A stretch of DNA of 64,000 bases from Thinopyrum elongatum. Its lineage: Eukaryota > Streptophyta > Magnoliopsida > Poales > Poaceae. Shown piece after piece: positions 9,146 through 21,900 of the stretch. The stretch is taken from contig CM022302.1 of NCBI GenBank assembly GCA_011799875.1, positions 199,808,086 through 199,872,085 on the forward strand, in the 5' to 3' direction. Position 1 is the stretch's first letter. Each line of letters starts with the position of its first letter. Under the pieces are notes generated by a model. The model had not been told where the DNA came from and searched no databases. It saw only the letters and a program-made list of their open reading frames with translations. The position numbers and the translations under genes were made by a program.

Positions 9146-11410
9146 ATGGCATCGAAGAAGAAGTCCGGCGCAACCGCACACCCTTTCACTTCGAAGGAAC
9201 CCTTTCACATGGCCGCCGACGCCATTGATGTCGCGGCGATGTTGGGAGGGGCGGGTACTGCGGGTGGTGCGACCAGTGCAGGCGGTGCTGTCGTTGTGTC
9301 CCCCGTGGACGAGGCCTGAGCGGGAGGCGCCGGAGGAGGGAAACATCAACAAAATCTAGACGAGCATAACCCGCATGGTGCAGACGGAGGGGGCGTTCAG
9401 TCTCCACCTCCCCACCGCGCAAGTGGACGCAGCCGCAGCGACAACGCCAGGTCTAGTGCGAGTCATGACCCCCTGGCTGTGCCTGTTACGGGCGCAACCA
9501 CTGGACACGCACCTTGTCCAGAACAAGGCGAGCAAGTCGAAGTGCCGAATGGGGTCACCAACCCCCAAGTACATCCTGCTCATCATCGATCCGCCCTGGC
9601 AACCGATCCACGGCGACGCGGACATGGCGACGCCCCTGCTGGTGCTTCTAGGAGCCGGGCGACATTGCAATCTGCCTCGTCGGCTATGCCAAGCACAGCT
9701 ACGAAAGCCATGGTGCAGGCTCAACTCCTACTAAGATTTCCACCAGCAGCTGATCAGATGGATGAGTCGAGGGCCACCATCCAGAGCATGATCGGCTTTG
9801 CTGAAGTTGGAAGATCATGGCGGGCGGAGCCACCTCGGCACCCGCAGGCGACGGTGACAATTCGAACTGCTCGCTGTGTGGGGGGGTGCGCTAACAGGGC
9901 AGTCCCCTCCACGACAGCAAGACCAGAGGCCGCAGCAAGAGCATTGCGATCACGGGCCCGACGAAGCCTCGATGGCCTCATCTAATCCGCGAGCCCGTCA
10001 AGATCAGCGACAAGTCCTGGAAGATCGAAGGAGGGAAGATGCACGCATCACTATAGAGCGACGCTGGGAGACCCGCCGTCAGTCCGACAGGCACAATGGT
10101 CCAGACGTCGACGAACCCGCACCCAGTGAGGGTGGGTACTTACCTTTCGAGGTTGGGTGCCCTGCCTTCACTCGCAAGCTGCGACAAGTCCGTTGGCCAC
10201 CTGCTCGCGTTTTCAAACCAGAATTGCTGGAAAAGTATGATGGAAAACTGAACCCGGCAGAGTTCTTGAGCATCTACACGATTTATGTGCAAGCTGCCGG
10301 GGGCAAAGATGAGAAAGTGTTTGCCAACTATTTCCCTTTGGTGCTCAAGTCAAATGTGAGGTCGTGGCTGATGCACCTGCCGGAGAACTCCATCTCATCA
10401 TGGGCTGACCTGTGCAATGAGTTTGTTGGCGCCTTCACGGGCGGCCATCAAGAGCCAGGGTGCCCCAGTGTTTTGCAGGTCCTTCCACAAAAGGAAGGGG
10501 AGAGCTTACAGAAATATATGCAGAGATTCAGTCGGGTGCACCGCAACATTCCAGAGATACACCCAGCAGCTGTGATTGCCGCGTTCCATTCGAACATGCG
10601 CAACAGGAGGATACGTTCTAAGATGAACGTCTGACTGCCCAAGACCGTCAATGAGTTATATACCTTGGTGGACAAGTGTGCTCGGGCTGAAGAAGGGAGG
10701 TGGCTTCCTGGAGAGGAAGAAGGAGTGGAGGTTGATTCGGACGACGAAGACGAGGCCGCCGGCCCGAAGAAAAAGGGCCGGAGGTGCAACCAGAAATGCA
10801 AGGAGAAGTCAGTATTGGCCGTTGAGAGTTCTGGCGATCTCAGCACCGGCAAGAAGGCCAAAATTGAAGCCCCCGACAAGGAAGCTGCCGCGTGCACTGA
10901 TTGCCGAGAGGATGCAGTGGCAGAAAAAGCTGGGAAGTCTGATAGGCCATACTGCAAAATCCACCGCACCAAAGGTCATGATCTCCAAGAATACCATCAA
11001 GTCGAGCAGCTTGCTAAGAGGCAGAAGGCGGAGTATGAAAAGCGTGATAAAGAGAGAGACCAAGAAGGTGGTGGCGGGAAGGTCTGTGGCGGCAGAGGAG
11101 GCTGCTGCGGCAAGACCCCTCAACAAAATGAGAAGCCAGCTAGAGGTCGTGAGAATAAGGAAGGTGATGATGAGAGTGATGAAGGGGATGAAGAAGAGAA
11201 CAGTGAGCAGGAATTCCAGAAAGCAAGTGAAGCCCTGTGCATTGACGGGGCTGCATCCTTGCACTCCTCTCACCGCCAACTCAAGCAGTGGGCGTGAGAG
11301 GTCAATGCCGTGGAACCAGCTGCGAATTCCCAGAAACCGCTCAAGTGGTCCCGCACGCCTATCATCTTTATGAAGAGGATCACCCCGATCGTACCACTGC
11401 GGTGGGGTGT
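9146..11410 (+). pseudogene. G1 gag
   Basis: Gag of a Gypsy element. The start is the ATG at 9146 (MASKKK), about 80 bp after the primer site. A TGA at 9317-9319 stops it early. A proline-rich N-terminal region continues in another frame (9479-9880), and a shift near the G run at 9883-9889 brings in the main frame. The capsid domain lies at about 10140-10633, with SWADLCNEFVGAF-like and KEGESLQKYMQRF-like blocks typical of the retrotransposon gag family (PF03732). A TGA at 10632-10634 fits CGA>TGA. Then come charged segments and a knuckle-like block at 10950-11010 (YCKIHRTKGHDLQEY), whose last expected Cys is Tyr. Reading ends at 11410 at the LA insertion and resumes at 23118. Confidence 0.88.
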
Positions 11411-14400
11411 TGTCACAGCCCTAGAATTGATTGTAATTAGTTGCACAAGCATCCATGCATCATGTCTAAATTTATTTGAAAAGTTGAAATGGGGATTGTT
11501 CAAACCCTAGCACCAGATCAAATCAACTAGGTTCAAATAAAAATATTCTCAATGAACCCAAAATGCCCTTCAGAAAAGTTCATCATTTTTGGATTGGTTG
11601 GAAACCTCTTCCAAAAATGGTGCACATATTTCTAGGACCATTCTGAATTTTTGAATTAAATCATAAAGTATTTGAATTTGGGCATTTAAATGCTATAAAT
11701 ATTTTAAATGCTCAAATTATTCTAAAATGATTTGAGGGCTGTTGGAAATAATTCAAAAGGTGCCCACAAATATTTCCAGGAGTTTTGGAAGTGATTTAGT
11801 ATTTTAACTAAATCAGAAACAAACAAAAGAAATTGAAAACAGAAATAAAAGCAGAAAGCGGGAGAGAGAGAATGCTCACCTAGGCCTCACCTGTGCTAGC
11901 CCGGCCCACCTGGCCTGGTGCCAGTCATCCCTAACCTCTGCCAGTAGGCAGAGGCGGGACAGCGCACGTGCGCGCGAGGTGCCACGCCTCCTCCTGCTTG
12001 CCGCCGAGCCTCTGGACGCGTGGGTGAACGCCCCAGAGCCGTCCCGATCCAGCCGACACCCCCACTCCTCCCCTGCTCTCTCCCTCGCCTGTGCACCGCC
12101 ACAGCCGGACGCCGCTGTCGCCGCCGCCCGCTGTTGCCGCGTCCATCGCCACCCCCTCGCCTCTCCGACGCGCCCTCGAGCTCCGCCGTGCCGCCCTCGT
12201 CCTCTCCGTCGGCTCACGCGACCGAAAGAGCCCCGACGCATTGTCCCCGACCTCTCCTTCCTCCTTCGGCCGTCGAGATCGCCGGCGACCGCACCTCGCC
12301 TCCAGCCCGTCCCCGAGCCCGCTGAGACCACCGTCCGACCCCCTGTGAGCTCCCCTTGCTTTTGCCCCTCTCCCCTCACTCCTGCACGTGCTCTAGCTCC
12401 GACCCCCATCGTGTCCGCGAGCTCCACGCAGCCGGCGATGTCGCCACCATCGCTGCAGCCACTGAGGCTCGAAACCGAGCACAACACCATGCTCCGCATC
12501 CTCCCAGGAGCCTAAAACCACCACCTACTCATCCTACGGTGCACCACATCACCGTTCTTGAGCACGCCCGAACCAGGGCCGCCGCAGACCTCGTCGCCGG
12601 CATTGATTCCGGCGACCCCCGCATCCAACTCCACTGCCTCTTGATGCGGGCGAGTAAGGGCTACGCCCTGGTGCCCTCAGCGCGCCAAACCACCGGCCGT
12701 AGCACGTTCCTGAGCGACGCCGTCACGTTTGTGTGCTCGCCGGCGTTCAACTCCGGCGTGCTGATGTGGCAACGTCATTAGCCACTAACAGCCCCGTTAA
12801 TTAACCCCTAGTGACACTGACAGCCGGGCCCCGCTGCCTAATTAACCATGGTTTAGTTCCTTTTTAGGTTTAACTAACCACAGAGGCCCCACGCGTCAGC
12901 TTTGACCGTGCTGACATGGCCGTTGACTGGGCCCACATGTCAGCGACCCTAACCAGCACTGTGACACTGACCAATGGGACCCACTGGTCAGGTTTGACCC
13001 GACTGACCTCTATTGACATGCTGATGTTGTGCTGATGCAGTGCTGACATCATAAATGTTTTCTGGATTTTAAATAAATCTAAATGATTTATTTATTTTCA
13101 GAAAATGTCCTAAACTTCCAAAAATCATAGAAATTCAACCGTAACTCCAAATGAAATAATTTATATCTGAAAAAATCAGAAAAATTCAATCTATCCAATG
13201 GCACTGGTTTCATGCATGACAAAACAAGTTAATCTTGCTGTTTAGTTCAAAACAACTAAATGGACTTTGAAAATTCATATGTTAAGTTTGAATTTGAATC
13301 TTTGGTTCAAATCAACTCAAACCCTCCTGTTGCTAACTGCATTAGCTCAAATCACAGCATATTGCCATGTCACATTCATGCATCATATTGTTGCATTGCA
13401 TTGATTGTGTTCCTTCTCTGTTTGCCGGTATTGTTCCCTCTCAGTGGACGTTGTTCCGACGTTGTGATGGTTGACAACGATGAAGAGCTATTACTATCTT
13501 CAGAAGTGCCAGGCAAGCAAACTCCCCTTGAGCATTCTGATACAATCCCACTCTCTCGCTCCTGCTCTCTTTTACTGCTTTAGGACAACAACAATTCAAC
13601 TGTTACATGCTGCGGTAGTTGAACCCCTTTCCTCTGCATGACCTGTCTTTGCCACAGTAAATAGTTGAAACCCACTAGCATGAGTAGGAGTTGTTTGAGC
13701 CATGATGTGCCTACTCATTTTTGCTTACTTGTCATGCCTGCTATTGCTTAGAGTTGTGTCAGGTCTGATTCATGTCTGATTCATCGGGGATGAATTGGAA
13801 TGTGGTCATCATGTCCTACTGATGAGAGCTAAGTGTGTGAACACAATTTGGTAAAGGTAGTGATGAGAGGCCATGTAGGAGTACATGGTGTGTTGTCTCA
13901 TTGAAACCGTCCTCAGGAACAGAGTTCTGTGTTTGTGATCCAAGAACAGCTACTACCACATGTTGGGCCCTGAAATATTACCTCGCTCGACTTATTAACC
14001 CCCTGTCCTCTGTCGAGGAGTTGCAAGTAGTTTCTGGTGTTTGTAGTGTGCTGGAGGCCGTGCGTAGCGCTGACCGGAGGGGTGGGCTATGATGCGGTAG
14101 GCAAGTGGTATGGTGTACCGAGTCGCCCGTTTGGTGCCTCGGGAACCCTGCACACATCATTCGAGGCCGTAGTGGAAACCTCGGCCGGACTCCCTGCGGA
14201 TGGAACCTGAATAGGCGATAAACCTGGACTAGAGACTTGTGTGGTTAGTCAGGTCGTGGTCTACACCCACGTCGGCTATCGCTTGAAGTCTGCCGAGCAC
14301 ATGTCGTGTGCAGACGCTAAGTGGTGGAAACATGTGTGAAGAAGTACACCCCTGTAGGGTTATAAATGATCTATTCGAATAGCCGCGTCCGCGGTAATGG

Positions 14401-15541
14401 ACTACTGGGTTGCATATGCAGTTCATAGACAAGTGAAAGTGGATACTCTAAAATGCGCAAGATAAGCATGAGTGCTATGGATGGCCTTCTTGTAGGGAGA
14501 AGGGAGCGGATCCATAATGGTGTATTGATATGGTGAATATGTGGACTCGTGTGCGCCACCTCAAAAGAGTTACTTGCAGTCGTAGTATAGGATAGCCATC
14601 GAGTCGAAGCTGGCTTGCTGCAGTTAAACTCGACCACCCCTTTTGTTGATACTGATGCATATGTAGCTAGTTCTGATGTAAGTCTTGCTGGGTACATTTG
14701 TACTCATGTTTGCTTAATTTATGTTTTTGCAGAGAGACTTCAGTCTCACTAGTAGTTCCGCGTGGACTTCGACGTTTAGCTTGATACCTCAGCTACGATC
14801 TTGTACCCTTGGGATGGTCTTGTAGATAGTCAGGCTCTAAAGCCTTCTTCCTTTTCAGATGTCTATACCCAGACATGTTTGTGCTTCCGTTGCCTGTATG
14901 CTCTGTATGTTGGGTCATGTGCCCCATGATTGTAATTCTTACTATGTATGACTCTTCGGAGCCTTATGAATAAATACTTTGAGTCGTAGAGTTTTGTTGT
15001 GATGCCATGTTGTATTTGCACATATCGAGCATATTGTGTGTATGATTTTGAAATGCTTGGTATGTGTGGGATCCGACTATCTAGTTGTTTAATTCTTGGT
15101 AGCCTCTCTTATGGGGAAATGTCTCCTAGTGCTTCCACTGAGCCATGGTAGCTTGCTACTGCTCCGAAACACATGGGATGATCGGCATGTGTCCTTCTTT
15201 GCTCCTGTGTCTGTCCCTTCAGGAAATGTCACGCGTTGTTCCTTCAAGTCCTTGTAGCTTGCTATGACTTGGGTTCATACGTTGATGACCGACACGTGCA
15301 TTGCTGGGTCATGTATGCCTGTCCCTATAAGTTAGTGCCACCTTGGGTTTACAACTAGTCATGTCGGCCCAGGTTCTCTGTCATATGGATGCTAGCGACA
15401 CTATCATATACGTGAGCCAAAAGGCGCAAACGGTCCCGGGCCAGGTAAGGTGGCACCCGTGGGAATACCGTGCGTGAGGCCGCAAAGTGATATGATGTAT
15501 TACATGCTAGATCGGTGTGACTTAGGATCGGGGTCCTGACA
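11411..15541 (+). repeat. LA 5' LTR (4131 bp)
   Basis: Begins TGTCACAGCCCTAG and ends GGGGTCCTGACA. It has an AT-rich start with TATAAATA at 11694-11701 and a GC-rich block at 11880-12770. A palindrome/CCGCGTCC module lies at 14371-14400. AATAAA is near 14968, about 570 bp before the LTR end. Open frames in the GC-rich block are present on both strands, as composition alone would give, and I do not call them genes. Confidence 0.92.
11880..12770. other. GC-rich block within LA LTR
   Basis: About 890 bp of strongly GC-rich sequence in an otherwise AT-leaning LTR, dominated by CCG, CTC and CGCC. It contains overlapping stop-free frames on both strands (up to 207 codons on minus, 178 on plus) with no recognisable domain. 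The 3' LTR copy (19460-20330) preserves the composition but breaks the frames differently, which argues against coding. Confidence 0.7.
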
Positions 15542-15545
15542 GCTT

Positions 15546-15557
15546 TGGTATCAGAGC
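15546..15557 (+). other. LA primer binding site
   Basis: TGGTATCAGAGC four bases after the LTR end, complementary to initiator tRNA-Met. Confidence 0.88.
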
Positions 15558-18500
15558 CTAACTGCCTGTAGGATTACCAAGCCAAACTAGTCGAAGTTGA
15601 GTCTAGTAATTCTTTAGTTATATAGGGGAATTGATTGTGGAACGGAACGTAAGGCTCTTTTTACTCCTTTACCTTATGTCCTTCTGATCTGAGTCACCCT
15701 CTTCTTTTCTACGGGGATTAAGGATTAGGCTTCTCTTCTATCAGGTTCGCGTGTTACTAATCCGTAGACTCTTAGGATTGTTGGTTTCAAGCCTCAATTC
15801 AGTTTCTACTACCTCAGTATGTTGTTAGTTGGACCCGGAACCTTGATATGTGATGTTGATTGGTTATGCCACCATTTTGCAGGTTGTCTCAAATCCTTTT
15901 TGAGCATTTACAGCCATTATGCTGTCCGAGTCATCCCAGGTTTCTAAATAGTCTGATGCATTTGCAAATTCCTTCTTTCCGTTCCCGTTGTTCCTTTGGG
16001 CCAGATTAACCACATTAATCAGTGTGTTGAGGCACTTCATTGCCTCGACATATATGTTGGAGCTATTATTATGACACTAGGGTATCCTAGAGAACCACCT
16101 AGTAATCTAGCTATGCTTTGTGTTCTCAGTGTGATAATTCTGGCCATCATCTGCGAAAGCATCCCGTGATGCCATTTAGTTAGTAGGCATTCTATTTATG
16201 GGTTCCTGAACCCAAGATTCACTCTACTTACTTCATGTTGATAGTGTTTGCTAGTTTCTTTAGGATATTAGTAACCTTTGCGATAGCCCTCGAGGTCCGT
16301 GGTACATTCTTCTTCCAAATACCATGAACTGCTTATGGCAGAAGTTCTTCCTTGAACCAAAAGATCACAACCAGAGTGCTCTTGATGAGCTCTCCATTAT
16401 AATTGTAACTCTGCCAGTCCTCCCTCTTTTGCATGGGTTATCTGGAAGAAATGTGTTGAGCTTCATTCAACATGTTAGTCTATGCATCCATAACTCAGAA
16501 AATCATGTGTTTCTTGAGTTGTTCCCTTTGTAGCTGTATTCCGGCCCTCGTCTATCAATTGATAGTCAGGAGTAGTTCTGCATTCGTGTTCATCAGTGCC
16601 TATTATTCTTGTGGTCCGTCAAGCCATTCTATTTCGGAATGACTAGGAGAAACAAACTCCAGTACCTCATTCATTTCTTGGATTGGGTTAAAGTAGTTGT
16701 ATTCCACAGATCAAAATGCCAATCCAGCTTTTGCTCTGTCCTACCCTAGAGTATTACCCCCTTTTTATGTCAGGAATGTCATGAGAATTGCACCACCTCT
16801 TATGAATTCTTGATTTAGTGATACTCTTCGCCATCATTGCTCATTTCTCAGTCCCCGTGTTATTGTAACCGGAATACCGACAAGTGAATTGTGATGTGTG
16901 AAATCAATACTCCTAGCAACTCTGTTGCTTGGTAGTTAAAGGGCAATATTCTCATCTTTAGCATGTTGGCTATTGAATCACCACTCTAATATTAATGGTG
17001 CTACCTAGTCCTTATTTCTGGTGCACTCTTCGATCAGTGAGTTAGGATTGTGTCAATCCCTCACTCTTTTGATCATTTCATCTTGCCCTGAAAAACAAGA
17101 TTTTTCTCGATCTTAATAACATATCGGTGGTTCGTGATTTTCCAAATATCTTCTTGGAAGTATCACCAGGTTGTCCCCTGACCGATATGTTGAGTACGTG
17201 ATCAAGTTGGTTTTCCAATAAACCACTCTTTCTCTAAGAATCTGTGTTGGATACCCTGAGCTAGTTGGTTAAGCCAAACAACAACTTGGAGAGTTGGAAG
17301 ATAAAAGCTTTATCTGACTTAGTTCATTCAAAGGGATATATTGTGTGTGTGTTGAAGAAAGATGATATCTTCATCGATTGGTCCTCGTGATCAGTTGTTG
17401 GATCTATTGTCTTGTCAAAACCTTGGTTTGAGTGTGGGCTATCGTCAAGTCAAATCAGAACCAACGATGTTCGTAATGTTGTCTTACTCGTGGTTGATCC
17501 CTTGAGCATACACCATTATATCTTTTGGTCTGGCCAATGCTATCACCGTGTTCACTTAATTATGGAATTCCATCTATATGGAAGCCTGGACGAATTGTTG
17601 TTGAGCCCATCGGCAACATTGTTATCTCCTCCATGATTCATGATGAACATATAAGCTAGTGTTGGAAACTTGTGTAAGCATTTTCTTTGTGTCCCGATAA
17701 TGAAGGATATGTTGGATGAAAGTAGTGACTTCCTCTAAGTTCACGTGCATTCGGTGCAAGTTGCCGCCGTGAATTTGAGAAAGCTGGTTTTTGCTTCCTC
17801 TGGAATCATCCCAAGTCAGTCATGCATATGTGTGAAGTATTCTGTGGTTTGGAGACTTGCAACCTTCACTCTATATCTATACCTAGCACACCAAGCCACT
17901 GATTGAATTGTTCAAGATAAAGGAGTCTGTTCTAAAGTGAATACTTTAGACTTTCGCGCGGAGACTTCAATGTCATTAATGATGGTTCCCCACCTGAACT
18001 CGGTAGTGTTTTATTATAAGACTACTACGTGGTCATGCTTGTCTGGGACAGCGTGTTCACATGTGTGTAGCAGAACCCGCTCATGTTTTGGAGCTTACTA
18101 CCATAGTCCATTTCCCGAGAATCTCGCAACGTCATCTCGTCGATTTGTGTTGCTACCTTTCTTTTTCAAGACATGCTATTTGAAATATCCCGTTACCAAC
18201 CAGATCTGAATCTCAGGCAGATATGATGGTTGGAACATTCCCAGCATTTGCATTTTGTTCCCAGCTTGCACCCGCCTTTGTGCCATTTTACTACGGTCTG
18301 CCTTTTCAGCAATTGTTATCCAGGATCATCCTCAAAAGTGGGCTTACCCTGGGTCCTATCCATTCTCGATGATAAGAAGAAATCATCCATTGCGTTGTCC
18401 TCAACAAGGTAGTCCACATCATCGATTCTAGTTGGAATATGCCATTCTGTCGAACTCCTTCAAACGATCGGTTGTGATTTGCCTTAGGCTGGTATAGAGA

Positions 18501-18977
18501 GTTTCAATGATCTATGTATCAAAAGTAATTCTTTTTGCCACTTAAGGGAATAATTCTACGAGTCACCTTCTCTAAGGTGCCCCATTATGGAATCATGGCA
18601 ATTTGTTTCCTCGTTACTTTGACACATACTCACCATCTACCTAAGCGTGGAATTGTTGCCTAGCAAACTGAACCTCCGCCATCTGTTTCTTCCATCCCTC
18701 TCGATGTGTGTTTTGTGTCTCAGCTCAAGAGATGTTTCAATGTCTCACTCCATGAGTTGATCTTGAGTTGCTCGATCTTTGAAAAGATAGATTCCTGTAG
18801 AGTTTCTTCAGTCGTCATTGTGTTGGACAAAGATCTCGAAAGCAAGGATGTCAAGATCAACCTTATGCAAGCAATCAACGTTCTTATGAAGTGCAATCTG
18901 GATCGTGAAGATTGCGTTGGCCTTGTCCCCTCTGTCTTCTTACCTCACATTTTGAATCTCGGGACGAGATTCTTGTT
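15558..18977 (+). pseudogene. LA internal domain with Gypsy pol relics
   Basis: About 3.4 kb without a usable ORF. Weak pol traces appear in the expected order. Near 17280-17540 the translation recalls Gypsy RT: a KKDD-like word, DQLLDLL, SGYRQVK (canonical SGYHQIK) and a FGLANA-like word, across several frames. At 18690-18990 a frame with VSQLKRCF and ending NLGTRFLFSGG recalls the integrase C-terminus just before the polypurine tract. The core catalytic motifs are missing. It is far shorter than a full pol (about 4.5 kb), so large parts are deleted. Because the LTRs are still alike, most decay must predate this insertion. Confidence 0.65.
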
Positions 18978-18991
18978 TAGTGGGGGTGAGT
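18978..18991 (+). other. LA polypurine tract
   Basis: TAGTGGGGGTGAGT directly abuts the 3' LTR start and would prime plus-strand synthesis. Confidence 0.75.
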
Positions 18992-21900
18992 TGTCACAGC
19001 CCTAGAATTGATTGTAATTAGTTGCACAAGCATCCATGCATCATGTCTAAATTTATTTGAAAAGTTGAAATGGGGATTGTTCAAACCCTAGCACCAGATC
19101 AAATCAACTAGGTTCAAATAAAAATATTCTCAATGAACCCAAAATGCCCTTCAGAAAAGTTCATCATTTTTGGATTGGTTGAAAACCTCTGCCAAAAATG
19201 GTGCACATATTTCTAGGACCATTCTGGATTTTTGAATTAAATCATAAAGTATTTGAATTTGGGCATTTAAATGCTATAAATATTTTAAATGCTCAAATTA
19301 TTCTGAAATGATTTGAGGGCTGTTGGAAATAATTCAAAAGGTGCCCACAAATATTTTCAGGAGATTTGGAAGTGATTTAGTATTTTAACTAAATCAGAAA
19401 CAGACAAAAGAAATAGAAAACAGAAATAAAAACAGAAAGCAGGAGAGAGAGAATGCTCACCTGGGCCTCACCTGTGCTGGCCTAGCCCACCTGGCCTGGT
19501 GCCAGTCATCCCTAACCTCTGCCAGTAGGCAGAGGCGAGGACAGCGCACGTGCGCGCGAGGCACCATGCCTCCTCCTGCTTGCCGCCGAGCCTCTGGACG
19601 CGTGGGTGAACGCCCTAGAGCCGTCCCGATCCAGCCGACACCCCCACTCCTCCCTGCTCCCTCCCTCACCTCTGCACCGCCGCAGCCGGACACCGTCGTC
19701 GCCGCCGCCCGCTGTTGCTGCGTCCACCGCCACCCCCTCGCCTCTCCGACGCGCCCTTGAGCTCCGCCGTGCCGCCCTCGTCCTCTCCGTCGGCTCACGT
19801 GATCGGAAGAGCCCCGACACGCTGTCCCCGACCTCTCCTTCCTCCTTCGGCCGTCGAGATCGCCAGCGACTGCACCTCGTCTCCAGCCCGTCCTCGAGCC
19901 CGCTGAGACCGCCGCCCGACCCCCTGTGAGCTCCCCTTGCTTTTGCCCCTCTCCCCTCACTCCTGCACGCGCTCTAGCTCCAACCCCCACCATCTCCGCG
20001 AGCTCCACGCCGCCGGCGATGTCGCCGCCGTCGCTGCAGCCACTGAGGCTCAAAACCGAGCACGACACCGTGCTTCGCATCCTCCCAGGAGCCAAAAACC
20101 TCCACCTACTCGTCCTACGGTGCACCACATCGCCGTTCTCGAGCACGCCTAAACCACGACCGCCGCAGACCTCGTCACCGGCGTTGATTACGGCTACCCC
20201 CGTGTCCAACTCCGCTGCCTCTTGATGCGGGCGAGTAAGGGCTACGCCCTGGTGCCCTCAGCGCGCCAAACCACCGGCCGTAGCGCGTTCCCAATCGACG
20301 CCGTCGCGTTTGTGAGCTCGCCGGCGTTCAACTCCGGCATGCTGATGTGGCAACGTCATTAGCCGCTAACAGCCCCGCTAATTAACGCCTAGTGACACTG
20401 ACAGCCGGGCCCCACTGCCTAATTAACCATGGTTTAGTTCCTGTTTAGGTTTAACTAACCACAGAGGCCCCACGTGTCAGCTTTGACCGTGCTGACGTGG
20501 CCGTTGACTGGGCCCACATGTCAGCGACCCTAACCAGCACTGTGACACTAACCAGTGGGACCCACTGGTCAGGTTTGACCCGGCTGACCTCTGTTGACCT
20601 GCTGATGTCGTGCTGATGCAATGCTGACATCATAAATATTTTCTGGATTTTAAATAAATCTAAATGATTTATTTATTTTCAGAAAATGTCCTAAACTTCC
20701 AAAAATCATAGAAATTCAACCGTAACTCCAAATGAAATAATTTATATATGAAAAATGATAAGAAAAATTCAATCTATCCAATGGCACTGGTTTCATGCAT
20801 GACAAAACAAGTTAATCTTGCTGTTTAGTTCAAAACAACTAAATGGACTTTGAAAATTCATATGTTAAGTTTGAATTTGAACCTTTGGTTCAAATCAACT
20901 CAAACCCTCCTGTTGCTAGCTGCATTAGCTCAAATTACAGCATATTGCCATGTCACATTCATGCATCATATTGTTGCATTGCATTGATTGTGTTCCTTCT
21001 CTGTTTGCCGGTATTGTTCCCTCTCAGTGGACGTTGTTACGATGTTGTGATCGTTGACACTGATGAAGAGCTATTACTATCTTCAGAAGTACTAAGCAAG
21101 CAAACCCCCCCTTGAGCATTCTGATACAATCCCACTCTCTCGCTCCTGCTCTCTTTTACTGCATTAGGACATCAACGATTCAACTGTTACATGACGCGGT
21201 AGTTGAACCCCTTTCCTCTACATGACCTGTCTTTGCCACAGTAAATAGTTGAAACCCACTAGCATGAGTAGGAGTTGTTTGAGCCATGATGTGCCTACTC
21301 ATTTTTGCTTGCTTGTCATGCCTGCTATTGCTTAGAGTTGTGTCAGGTCTGATTCATCGGGGATGAATTGGAATGTGGTCATCATGTCCTACTGATGAGA
21401 GCTAAGTGTGTGAATACGATTTGGTAAAGGTAGCGGTGAGAGGCCATGTAGGAGTACATAGTGGGTTGTCTCATTGAAACCGTCCTCAGGAACTAAGTTC
21501 TGTGTTTGTGATCCACGAACAGCTACTACCACACGTTGGGCCCTGAAATATGACCCCGGTCGACTTATTAACCCCCCCTGTCCTCTGTCGAGGAGTTGCA
21601 AGTAGTTTCTGGTGTTCGTAGTGTGCTGGAGGCCGTGCGTAGCGCTGACCGGAGGGGTGGGCTATGATGCGGTAGGCAAGTGGCACGGTGTACCAGGTCA
21701 CCCGTTTGGTGCCTCGGGAACCCTGCACACATCGTTCGAGGCCGTAGTGGAAACCTCGGCCGGACTCCCTGCGGATGGAACCTGAATAGGCGATAAACCT
21801 GGACTAGAGACTTGTGTGGTTAGTCAGGTCGTGGTCTACACCCACGTCGGCTATCGCTTGAAGTCTGCCGAGCACATGTCGTGTGCAGACGCTAAGTGGT

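Noticed and set aside
19457..20209. 250-codon minus-strand frame in LA 3' LTR
   Set aside because: The 5' LTR copy is broken differently; residues are Gly/Arg/Ala-rich as expected from GC-rich DNA. No start context or domain.
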